DNA of 6,805 bases, taken from the NCBI GenBank assembly GCA_020444765.1, contig JAGRHW010000192.1, positions 1-6,805 of the forward strand, read 5' to 3'. Numbering within the stretch: position 1 is the first letter of the stretch; each line of letters opens with the position of its first letter. A model generated the notes under the pieces. The model saw nothing but the letters and a program-made list of their open reading frames with translations. It did not search any database and was not told the origin of the DNA. This document shows positions 1-5,132 of this stretch, piece after piece. The stretch is from Gammaproteobacteria bacterium (GTDB lineage: Bacteria > Pseudomonadota > Gammaproteobacteria > Granulosicoccales > Granulosicoccaceae). The position numbers were made by a program, and so were the translations under genes.

Positions 1-49
1 GCACCAAGAACCAGCGAGTCTTTCAAAGAAGATAAATGATGCACATGCT
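1..49 (+). other. 3' tail of the preceding integron cassette
   Basis: This short stretch lies just before an attC site, so it should be the end of the upstream cassette. Two frames could hold the end of its gene: one closes with TGA at 37-39 (tail ...SESFKEDK), the other with TAA at 53-55, inside the attC start, as cassette genes often do (tail ...KKINDAHAA). The sequence visible here does not decide between them, and no family can be recognised from so few residues. Confidence 0.4.
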
Positions 50-122
50 GCATAACAAGCGTATGCAGTCCGACCATCAAAAGGCTGCGCCTTTTGATGG
101 CGGCTGATGCGGAGCGTTAGGC
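50..122 (+). other. attC: attC site (integron cassette recombination site)
   Basis: The left end has an R''-like box GCATAAC (50-56) and the right end the R' box GTTAGGC (116-122), which fits the consensus GTTRRRY; integrase would cut after the first G of R'. Between them the DNA folds back on itself. An 11-bp perfect stem pairs 74-84 with 90-100 around a short GC-rich loop. CCG at 70-72 pairs with CGG at 101-103, and CAG at 66-68 with CTG at 104-106. A73 and T69 are left unpaired on one arm, like the extrahelical bases integrases use to choose the strand. At 73 bp it is within the usual attC size range. A cassette gene starts 15 bases after the R' box, as expected. Confidence 0.88.
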
Positions 123-137
123 AAAAAAAGGAGATTC

Positions 138-566
138 ATGAGTCGTTGCTATCTAGGTTTGGTCATGTTGGTGCTTTTAACGGGTTGTGCGTCTAAGGAA
201 TACAATGAGCATATTCAAGGCATTATTTCGTATGAGCTTGATCCTGAGCTAAATAGATTTAGTGCGGAGCATGTGGCCTGTTATGTTTGCGAAACTGGGA
301 ATATACCAACTACTGTTAAAGAGATAACAACATATGAAGCAACAACAGAGGAATGCGAACCGCTATTCAAGAATAAAGAAATTTCGTTTTTACACCCGAG
401 GTTTCGTGAATATCTCGCCACAGTAAAAAAACTAGAAGGAAGAGATGTCTATGTCTTTACTAAAGAAGGGCTGGGCTATGATGAAGTTGAGAGCATTAGT
501 GGGAAAGAGCCTTGGTTTTCAATGGCACTCTGGTACAACAAACATAAATGCTTGCCTAACAATTAG
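138..566 (+). CDS. Cassette-borne small lipoprotein of unknown function
   Basis: A 142-residue protein with a short signal peptide: after a brief start come a hydrophobic run (residues 5-14) and a lipobox L-T-G-C, giving a lipidated Cys17. The mature part has a CxxC pair (Cys48, Cys51) plus Cys73 and Cys138, which could form disulfides in the periplasm. I recognise no family. The ATG has a strong AAGGAG ribosome site at 128-133. The gene fills one integron cassette: it starts 15 bases after the R' box of the first attC, and its TAG stop (564-566) overlaps the beginning of the next attC. Base composition is clearly more AT-rich than the genes after 1800, which fits acquisition by transfer. The gene is intact and has no promoter I can identify; cassettes usually depend on promoters outside them. 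Confidence 0.8.
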   Translation: MSRCYLGLVMLVLLTGCASKEYNEHIQGIISYELDPELNRFSAEHVACYVCETGNIPTTVKEITTYEATTEECEPLFKNKEISFLHPRFREYLATVKKLEGRDVYVFTKEGLGYDEVESISGKEPWFSMALWYNKHKCLPNN

Positions 567-577
567 CTTCACCGGAA
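554..577 (+). other. attC: Truncated attC site (left half only)
   Basis: GCCTAAC at 554-560 is the exact reverse complement of the R' box of the upstream attC, and the following AATTAGCTTCACCGG resembles the left arm of typical attC sites. No matching right arm or GTTAGGC box follows. The arm runs into A-rich sequence and then the end of an IS3-like element at about 589. The site was probably cut by insertion or deletion, so this cassette can no longer be excised normally at its 3' end. Confidence 0.6.
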
Positions 578-588
578 AAAATACTCGC

Positions 589-736
589 TGTGAGCCTCCC
601 CAAGAAAAGTAGACACTCTTTTTTATTAGAGAGGTGTCATATGACTCAGAAGTATTCGATCGATATAAAGATCAAAGCCGTATTAAAAGCAAGTAAGCCA
701 GGGGGCATTTCTTCAATTTGCCAACTGTTGAACTAG
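589..736 (+). pseudogene. IS3-like element end with truncated orfA
   Basis: The segment begins TGTGAGCCTCCCC, resembling an IS3-family terminal repeat. After about 50 bases and a GAGAGG ribosome site, an ATG at 641 opens a 31-residue ORF (MTQKYSIDIKIKAVLKASKP...) that stops with TAG at 734-736. The first 16 or so residues look like the start of an IS3-family OrfA, a helix-turn-helix DNA-binding protein translated before the DDE integrase part. The rest of the element, including orfB and the other terminal repeat, is missing. The fragment runs into the start of the SRPBCC gene, which overlaps it in another frame from 718. The exact breakpoint, somewhere in 695-720, is not visible from this sequence alone. 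Confidence 0.55.
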
Positions 737-1173
737 CTACAACCTTCGATGCTCCCATCACTTTGGTATGGGAGGCAATTACGGATGCGTGTGCAATCTC
801 TCAGTGGTGTATGCACACGGATTTTGTCCCAGAAGTTGGGCGAAAGTTTCAGTACCTCGCGAAGCCGAACTTATTTTGGCGTGGCTACGTGGATTGCCAG
901 GTCTTAACAATCGAAAAGCCAAATTTGCTTCGCTTTTCATGGCAAAGCGTCGCAAGCCACTCGCCGACCGTCGTTACGTATCGCCTTGAAGCTGTTGGCA
1001 CGAAAACAAAGTTTTGTGTTACGCACGATGGGTTCGATAGCACTCACGGACTCTTCAATGGGTTATTCATGAGAGTAATGATCGATTTTGGCCTTAAGAA
1101 GGAAATCCTGGAGCGGCTTCCCAAGGTACTGGAACACGCAAAGGAAAGTGATAATGGACGGAAAATTGTTTGA
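718..1173 (+). CDS. SRPBCC / AHSA1-like domain protein
   Basis: A 151-residue protein covering a whole AHSA1-type SRPBCC (START-like) domain. It opens with the usual strand ELATTFDAPITLVWEAITD (residues 5-23), then the helix with QW near residue 30, the DFVPEVGRKFQY hairpin, a central sheet (IEKPNLLRFSW, TVVTYRLEAVG) and a C-terminal helix ending LERLPKVLEHA. These domains bind small hydrophobic ligands in a deep pocket; neither ligand nor role can be read from the sequence. The only in-frame start before the domain is TTG at 718; a stop (TAA, 694-696) closes the frame upstream. The nearest purine-rich site (AGGGGG, 700-705) is rather far away. The original ATG may have been lost when the adjacent IS3-like fragment arrived, leaving poor or no translation. 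The coding frame itself shows no damage. Confidence 0.72.
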   Translation: MPTVELATTFDAPITLVWEAITDACAISQWCMHTDFVPEVGRKFQYLAKPNLFWRGYVDCQVLTIEKPNLLRFSWQSVASHSPTVVTYRLEAVGTKTKFCVTHDGFDSTHGLFNGLFMRVMIDFGLKKEILERLPKVLEHAKESDNGRKIV

Positions 1174-1202
1174 GTCACAATTGCGGTCGGCAACACTAAC
1201 GT

Positions 1203-1252
1203 CTCTAACAATACATGCGGCTAACAAAGCGCCCCATAGCATGTCGTTAGCA
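1203..1252 (+). other. Short attC-like hairpin
   Basis: CTAAC (1205-1209) is matched by GTTAG (1246-1250), and inside them ACATGC (1213-1218) pairs with GCATGT (1239-1244). This is the nested R''/L''/L'/R' layout of an attC site. It lies 30 bases after the SRPBCC stop codon, where a cassette's attC would be. At about 50 bp it is shorter than most known attC sites, the R' box (GTTAGCA) does not pair fully with R'', and a second CTAAC at 1221-1225 makes the register uncertain. It may be a small or decayed site. Confidence 0.4.
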
Positions 1253-1288
1253 GTTTCTTGATATCTGGGCGTATGTCCATGAAAGCGG

Positions 1289-1483
1289 TGTGAAACAGAG
1301 AGATTGATTATTAGGCAGTTTGATCTAAGTGATACCGAGTTTATTCTTCGGTTACTTAATGACGAGTTGTTTATTCGGCACATAGCCGATAAGAATGTTC
1401 GTACTCAGGAAGACGCGGTCAATTATCTAACAAATGGCCTTATTTCCGGAGTTCCGGGGACAGTATACGTAACTCGCGTATGA
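1289..1483 (+). pseudogene. GNAT acetyltransferase fragment (N-terminal part)
   Basis: The frame reads ETERLIIRQFDLSDTEFILR and continues LLNDELFIRHIADKNVRTQEDAVNYL. This is the typical opening of a RimJ-like GNAT N-acetyltransferase (beta-1, helix 1 and helix 2 before the acetyl-CoA site). Where the initiator Met would be expected there is TGT (1289-1291), preceded in frame by a TGA at 1280-1282, so the start appears lost unless an internal TTG at 1304 is used. Similarity ends around 1448, where a GGGGACAGTATAC-containing sequence begins, and the frame stops at 1481-1483. The acetyl-CoA-binding half is absent, so the product would not be active. It follows the attC-like hairpin, and GNAT genes are frequent integron cargo. 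Confidence 0.65.
1448..1480. other. GGGGACAGTATAC-type element end
   Basis: The GNAT fragment ends in GGAGTTCCGGGGACAGTATA followed by CGTAACTC. It contains the palindrome GTATAC and outer arms GAGTT...AACTC. Similar GGGGACAGTATAC sequences are, to my recollection, scattered in gammaproteobacterial genomes next to small transposases, so this may be the end of a mobile element that cut the gene. That identification is inference; the sequence itself shows only the motif and the break in coding similarity. Confidence 0.3.
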
Positions 1484-1504
1484 GGTAAGTAAACTGCTTC
1501 TGAA

Positions 1505-1636
1505 ATTCATAGACTTACCATAGAAAAAAGACTCATGAAGGACGTTGTTACGGCAGATCTCCTCCACCCGCGCTACGGTCTCCGTCTGACGCAACGCAAA
1601 CGCAATCTGCTCCTCGGTATGTTGTCTTTTTCGTAG
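1505..1636 (-). pseudogene. IS3-family OrfA remnant
   Basis: On the minus strand the frame reads LRKRQHTEEQIAFALRQTE, then TVARVEEICRNNVLHESFFYGKS. It follows the helix-turn-helix pattern of IS3-family OrfA proteins (RFTEEQIAFALRQAE...VEEVCRKMGISEATFYRWKKKF). Similarity is strong up to EEICR and then decays: the GISEATFYRWKKKF block is represented only by NVLHESFFYGKSMNF. The usual ATG is replaced by CTA (Leu), although an upstream ATG at 1666 keeps an open frame to 1427. The remaining parts of the element, including orfB, are missing. It belongs to a different IS3 subgroup from the fragment at 589-736 and lies in the opposite direction, so these are two separate insertion events. Confidence 0.7.
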
Positions 1637-1745
1637 GCTCTCCCTCCCTCGTTCAGGATATGCCAAATGGCCGGATTTTATAACTTACCGTGGTCCTGTT
1701 TTTCGGGAGGAGGTCACCAAGGAGAACGGTAATTTAACCAGCCAG
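1637..1745. other. Non-coding junction before the lipoprotein promoter
   Basis: No gene is visible here. The stretch holds an imperfect inverted repeat: TTACCGT at 1685-1691 matches ACGGTAA at 1726-1732, with TGGT and ACCA pairing further in. This could be a weak hairpin or the relic of a mobile-element end. It marks the change from insertion-sequence debris to the GC-richer genes on the right. Confidence 0.3.
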
Positions 1746-1775
1746 GGGAATAAAAAGCCCGATCCGCTGTTTACC
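1746..1775 (+). promoter_or_regulatory. Predicted ECF-sigma promoter of the repeat lipoprotein gene
   Basis: The module GGGAATAAA (1746-1754), 13 bases, TGTTTACC (1768-1775) ends 40 bases before the ATG at 1816. GGAATAA followed about 15 bases later by GTT is a normal -35/-10 arrangement for ECF sigma factors. The same module with the same spacing stands before the P460-sigma-anti-sigma operon at 4004-4033: 22 of 30 positions are identical, including all 17 in the two boxes. Transcription would begin near 1780. Recognition by the sigma factor encoded in this window is inferred. Confidence 0.72.
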
Positions 1776-1815
1776 TGCTTGAGGTTTTCAATTCATTCAA
1801 GCGGAGTAAAGGGTA

Positions 1816-3873
1816 ATGAGGCAGAAAAGTATTTCCCGGACAAAAGCCACGCGCTGTTCGAAACATGTTCTGGCGGTGTGCATTATGGGCGCCATGGCAC
1901 TGAGTGGCTGCGCCGGCGATGGCAGTAACAGTTCATCCGGTGGCGACGCGCAAGTGCCCGATGGCGGGGGACAGGCTGCCGAGTTTTCGCAAAGTCTGGC
2001 ACCACAAACCACCTATACAACCGGGATTGGCAGGGTCTTAACCGAACAGAGTTCGAATCGCACATTGTATGTGTTCGAGAATGATCGCAACGACAGCGAC
2101 GGAGACGGCGCCGGTGATTCGGACTGCAACGGCCGCTGTGCTGAAATCTGGCCACCGCTCTATGCAAAAGATGATGCGGTAGCGAACGGACAGTTCACTA
2201 TTATCGAGCGCGATGACGGACGACGACAGTGGGCATTTAAATCCTTGCCGCTCTATCTGTTTCATACCGACGAACAGGCCGGAGACGTTCAGGGAGAAGG
2301 GGTGAACGATGTCTGGTTTGTTGCGCGCCCGGACCCTTTTGTTGTCACTGAATCCAATGTGGGAGCCGTTTTCAGCGGCACAGGAACGGTGCTGAATGTC
2401 GATGCTGACGGCGCGCGGACGGATGAACGTGCCGATCACGAAGGCTATACGCTGTACGTGTTTGACAAGGATGACAACAATCGCTCCAACTGCAACGGTG
2501 TTCCCTGCGCCGTTACCTGGCCGCCGCTGTATGCCGACAAAGGGGCTGAGGCGACCGGTCATTTTTCCATCTTTGAGCGCGATGACGGAACCGAACAATG
2601 GGCGTATCAGGGCGAACCGTTGTATTTTTTTAAAAATGATACAGCGCCCGGTGACACCAATGGCGACCAGGCGACAGGCAATACCTGGCACGCCGCCCGT
2701 ACCGCTCCCGTGCAGATTTTCACAGACAGCGAACTGGGCAATTACTTTGTCGCCCGCGGTGAGTTCAATGATGTCGGTGATAACGGGGAGTTGACCGACA
2801 GCCGCAGCGACAAAACCGGATTGACGCTGTACACGTTTGAAGCCGATCGACTGGATAAATCCAATGACGGGCTGGGCGATTCGGAATGCAACGGTGTACC
2901 CTGTGCCGTGAACTGGCCGCCACTGTTTGCCGGTGACGATGCTGAGGCGAGCGGTGATTTTACTGTTATCGAGCGGGATGACGGCAGTCGTCAGTGGGCC
3001 TACAACGACCTGCCCTTGTATTTCTGGCACCAGGATGAGGTGGCCGGCGACACTAACGGTGAAGGAGTCGGGGACGTCTGGTATGTTGCGCGTCCGCAAC
3101 CCAAAGCGGTGTCCGGGTCTGCGGCGGGGACGTTGTTTGCCGGTACCGGACCGGTATTTGATGTCAGCGATGATGGCAGTAAAAGCACGGTGCGCGTCGA
3201 CCGAAAAGGTATGACGTTATACATCTTTGATGATGACGTCGAAAACGTTCAGGGTGATGCAGCCGGAGATTCCGATTGTAACGGTCCGTGTGCTGTGATC
3301 TGGCCGCCGCTATACGCAGAAAACGGCGCCCATGCGACTGGCAATTTCTCGGTGATTGAGCGCGATGACGCTACCCGGCAATGGGCGTACAAGGGTCAGC
3401 CTTTGTACTTTTTCAACAGTGACGAACAACCGGGTGACACCCATGGCGATCAGGTCAGAATGAATGCCTGGCATACTGCTCGTCCGGCGCCGTTTCAGAT
3501 TTTCACGTCTGCCGATTACGGTGATATTTTTACAGCGCGCGGCAGCATCGCCGAAGTCACTGCCTCTGGCGGAAAAGCCGGTTCCGCAAGTGATCGCACC
3601 GGTTACGCCGTTTACGCTTTCGACAACGATGCGGCGGATACCGATAACGACGGCGTCGGCGATTCGGACTGCAATGGTCAATGTGCGGTGAACTGGCCGC
3701 CGTTATTCGCAGAGGACAGCGATAGTGGCAGTGGTGATTTCAGCATTATCAAAAGGGACGACGACAGCCTGCAGTGGGCGTACAGGGGGGTGCCTTTGTA
3801 TTTCTGGGCGGCCGAGACGGCACCCGGGCAGCTTGGTGGTGTTTCCGATAGCTGGCATGAAGTCGCCCCCTAG
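1816..3873 (+). CDS. Large lipoprotein with five COG4315-type secreted repeats
   Basis: A 685-residue lipoprotein: basic start, hydrophobic stretch (18-30), lipobox L-S-G-C with lipidated Cys32 followed by Ala, which favours the outer membrane, then a Ser/Gly-rich linker to about 65. Residues 66-685 form five repeats of the family described as predicted lipoproteins with a Yx(FWY)xxD motif (COG4315; Pfam 'secreted repeat of unknown function'). Each repeat has YxFxxD, a CNGxC or CNGxPC cysteine pair, WPPL(Y/F)A, (I/F)(E/K)RDD, QWA(Y/F), and a second YxFxxD-like motif. Most family members I know are much shorter, with one or two repeats. The pairs Cys104/108, 226/231, 358/363, 488/492 and 619/623 are probably disulfides. 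Acidic DxDxDGxGD stretches before the pair, clearest in repeats 1 and 5, resemble calcium-binding loops. The biochemical role is unknown. ATG 1816 follows GGAG at 1803-1806. It shares a promoter module with the P460-sigma operon downstream. Confidence 0.9.
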   Translation: MRQKSISRTKATRCSKHVLAVCIMGAMALSGCAGDGSNSSSGGDAQVPDGGGQAAEFSQSLAPQTTYTTGIGRVLTEQSSNRTLYVFENDRNDSDGDGAGDSDCNGRCAEIWPPLYAKDDAVANGQFTIIERDDGRRQWAFKSLPLYLFHTDEQAGDVQGEGVNDVWFVARPDPFVVTESNVGAVFSGTGTVLNVDADGARTDERADHEGYTLYVFDKDDNNRSNCNGVPCAVTWPPLYADKGAEATGHFSIFERDDGTEQWAYQGEPLYFFKNDTAPGDTNGDQATGNTWHAARTAPVQIFTDSELGNYFVARGEFNDVGDNGELTDSRSDKTGLTLYTFEADRLDKSNDGLGDSECNGVPCAVNWPPLFAGDDAEASGDFTVIERDDGSRQWAYNDLPLYFWHQDEVAGDTNGEGVGDVWYVARPQPKAVSGSAAGTLFAGTGPVFDVSDDGSKSTVRVDRKGMTLYIFDDDVENVQGDAAGDSDCNGPCAVIWPPLYAENGAHATGNFSVIERDDATRQWAYKGQPLYFFNSDEQPGDTHGDQVRMNAWHTARPAPFQIFTSADYGDIFTARGSIAEVTASGGKAGSASDRTGYAVYAFDNDAADTDNDGVGDSDCNGQCAVNWPPLFAEDSDSGSGDFSIIKRDDDSLQWAYRGVPLYFWAAETAPGQLGGVSDSWHEVAP
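2011..3870 (+). repeat. Five tandem protein-coding repeats (order A-B-A-B-A)
   Basis: Approximate units are 2011-2346, 2347-2721, 2722-3111, 3112-3504 and 3505-3870. The Trp of WPPL recurs at residues 112, 235, 367, 496 and 627, a period of 123-132. Units 1 and 3 end with DVW(F/Y)VARP and begin the next unit with (F/L)F(S/A)GTG. Units 2 and 4 end with a WH(A/T)AR segment and AP(V/F)QIFT and lead into a Y/I-F-V/T-ARG start. So a two-repeat block appears to have been duplicated, with a fifth A-type unit closing the array. Unit 2 is shorter because its acidic loop is trimmed. DNA identity between units is modest, so the duplications are old. Confidence 0.8.
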
Positions 3874-3901
3874 GAGCCGATAACAACCTCCTTTCACCCG
3901 G

Positions 3902-3925
3902 CGGCAGCCTGTTCTGCCGTTCTTT
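3902..3925 (+). terminator. Probable rho-independent terminator of the lipoprotein gene
   Basis: CGGCAG (3902-3907) pairs with CTGCCG (3914-3919) across the six-base loop CCTGTT, and is followed by the T-rich TTCTTT. It lies 28 bases after the stop codon. It would separate the lipoprotein gene from the operon downstream. Confidence 0.6.
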
Positions 3926-3953
3926 CAATACCCGCAGCGGGGCCGGTCATTAG

Positions 3954-3972
3954 AGCCGGCCTCCCGGCTTTT
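3954..3972 (+). terminator. Second terminator-like hairpin
   Basis: AGCCGG (3954-3959) pairs with CCGGCT (3964-3969) around the tetraloop CCTC, and the stem runs directly into TTTT (3969-3972). GGCCGG at 3941-3946 could instead pair with the overlapping CCGGCC, giving a competing fold. Together with the hairpin just before it, this gives a strong block to read-through. Confidence 0.55.
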
Positions 3973-4003
3973 ACGGGAAAGTCAGCAGATTTTTCGCATT
4001 CCC

Positions 4004-4033
4004 GGGAATAAATGCGCCGGTCGATTGTTTACC
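4004..4033 (+). promoter_or_regulatory. Predicted ECF-sigma promoter of the P460-sigma-anti-sigma operon
   Basis: GGGAATAAA (4004-4012) and TGTTTACC (4026-4033) are separated by 13 bases, an exact structural match to the module at 1746-1775. It ends 32 bases before the P460 ATG at 4066. Because the operon includes an ECF sigma gene, this looks like a self-activating promoter. A perfect 12-base palindrome, ATTCCCGGGAAT (3998-4009), overlaps the -35 box. It could be an operator, but part of it is simply the -35 sequence itself. Confidence 0.75.
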
Positions 4034-4065
4034 GGGGTATTGTCAACCAACCTTTTGAGGAAATC

Positions 4066-4599
4066 ATGAGAATCCCACCGCGCACTTTTGCAGTTACCCT
4101 ATGCCTTGCCGTCTACGCCGGCCACGCCTTTGCCGACGGTCACGTGATGAAGAACGTGGAGCCGGCCCCCAACGGTATTGAATTCCCGGCCGACTATCGC
4201 GACTGGCGGGTTATCTCGGTGTCCCACCGCACGGATCATGAATCGATGCGAGCCATTCTGGGCAATGATATCGCTATCGAAGCGGCACGCGCCGGTACAA
4301 CTAATCCCTGGCCCGAAGGTGCGATGCTGGGCAAAGTGGTCTGGAAGCAAGCGGCCGAAGAGCACTGGCCCCCGGCTATAGCCCCGAAAGCGTTCATTCA
4401 CGTTGAATTCATGTCCAAGGACAGCGAAAAATGGGCGTCAACCGGCGGCTGGGGCTATTCTCGCTGGGTGGGTGATGCACTCGAGCCCTATGGTAAAGAT
4501 GCCGGCTTTGCACAGGAGTGTGTTGCTTGCCATACGCCGGTCAAGTCGCAGGACTGGGTTTTCACAGTACCGGCACAAATGCCGGTTGCGGCACACTGA
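4066..4599 (+). CDS. Periplasmic cytochrome P460 family protein
   Basis: A 177-residue exported haem protein. The signal peptide (basic start, hydrophobic 8-19) should be cut after A-F-A at residue 23. The mature part is a full cytochrome P460 domain: DYRDWRVISVSHRTDHESMR, AILGNDIAIEAARAGTTNPW, PEGAMLGKVVWK, FIHVEFMSKDSEKW, GGWGYSRWVGDALEPYG, and the c-type haem motif CVACH (Cys152, Cys155, His156) near the C-terminus. Family members oxidise hydroxylamine or bind nitric oxide through a haem cross-linked to a Lys; Lys90, Lys94 or Lys108 could serve, but I cannot tell which, so enzyme versus gas-binding function stays open. ATG 4066 is chosen because GAGG (4057-4060) precedes it and the signal peptide starts there; an in-frame ATG at 4011-4013 lies in the promoter. 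First gene of an operon with the sigma and anti-sigma genes. Confidence 0.87.
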   Translation: MRIPPRTFAVTLCLAVYAGHAFADGHVMKNVEPAPNGIEFPADYRDWRVISVSHRTDHESMRAILGNDIAIEAARAGTTNPWPEGAMLGKVVWKQAAEEHWPPAIAPKAFIHVEFMSKDSEKWASTGGWGYSRWVGDALEPYGKDAGFAQECVACHTPVKSQDWVFTVPAQMPVAAH

Positions 4600-4622
4600 C
4601 TGACCTGCAACGGAACAAGGCC

Positions 4623-5132
4623 ATGCCTTCACAACGAGAATTGATCGTCGAGCATATTCCGCGTTTGCGTCGCTATGCGCGCGCGCTGATGAAAAATGAC
4701 AGCCTCGCGGCCGATGATCTTGTGCAGGATTGTCTGGAGCGCGCACTGAGTCGTCTGCATTCCTGGCGACAGGGTAGTGATTTGCGCGCCTGGCTTTTTA
4801 CCATTATGCATAACTTGTATGTCAATCAGGTGCGGCGTGCGAGCAATGGCCCCCGATTTGTTGAAATGCCGGACCAGGGTATAGGCGCTTCAGCTTCCAG
4901 TGCTGAGGCCGGGCTTGCATTGCGAGACCTGAGTCGGGGCGTGGCGGCCCTGCCGCCGGATCAACGGGAAATTCTGCTTCTGGTGTCGTTGGAGGGATTA
5001 CGCTATGCAGAAGTCGCCAGTATCCTGGGTATTCCGGAAGGCACGGTGATGTCCCGCTTGTCCAGAGCACGCAAACAACTGCGCAATCTGATGTTACACG
5101 AAGCCAATACGTCACTGCGGAGAGTGAAATGA
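4623..5132 (+). CDS. ECF-type RNA polymerase sigma factor
   Basis: A 169-residue sigma-70 family protein with the two-domain ECF layout. Region 2 spans about residues 11-72 (RLRRYARALMKNDSLAADDL, VQDCLERAL, then LRAWLFTIMHNLYVNQVRR) and binds the -10 element and core polymerase. Region 4 spans about 107-156 (LPPDQREILLLVSLEGLRYA, EVASILGIPEGTVMSRLSRA), with the helix-turn-helix that reads the -35 element. No region 1 or 3 and no C-terminal extension. The start at 4623 sits 23 bases after the P460 stop; longer in-frame starts would lie inside the P460 gene and add residues unlike any sigma factor. It overlaps the anti-sigma gene by four bases (ATGA), implying coupled translation. Its target is probably the GGGAATAAA-N13-TGTTTACC module found twice in this window. 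Confidence 0.93.
   Translation: MPSQRELIVEHIPRLRRYARALMKNDSLAADDLVQDCLERALSRLHSWRQGSDLRAWLFTIMHNLYVNQVRRASNGPRFVEMPDQGIGASASSAEAGLALRDLSRGVAALPPDQREILLLVSLEGLRYAEVASILGIPEGTVMSRLSRARKQLRNLMLHEANTSLRRVK

Noticed and set aside
1063..1383. 106-residue minus-strand open frame over the SRPBCC end and GNAT fragment
   Set aside because: It crosses the attC-like hairpin and two plus-strand genes with recognisable domains, and its own sequence shows no family features.
589..1636. The two IS3-like fragments as two ends of one element
   Set aside because: Both are orfA N-terminal regions, from different subgroups and in opposite directions, so they cannot be the two ends of a single copy.
2038..3099. 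353-residue open frame on the minus strand opposite the repeat lipoprotein
   Set aside because: It follows from the GC-rich repeated codons of the real gene; it has no recognisable domain and runs through the same five-fold repeat in antisense.
2011..3870. CRISPR array or DNA satellite as explanation of the repeats
   Set aside because: The period is about 370-395 bases, the repeats are conserved as protein rather than DNA, and they are in one continuous reading frame.
4012..4065. Longer start for the P460 gene at the upstream in-frame ATG
   Set aside because: This ATG overlaps the predicted -35 box, the added residues would hide the signal peptide, and ATG 4066 has a good ribosome site and begins the signal peptide directly.
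4518..4622. Longer start for the sigma factor inside the P460 gene
   Set aside because: The added residues are the out-of-frame reading of the haem-motif end of P460 and do not resemble sigma region 2; ATG 4623 gives the normal ECF length.
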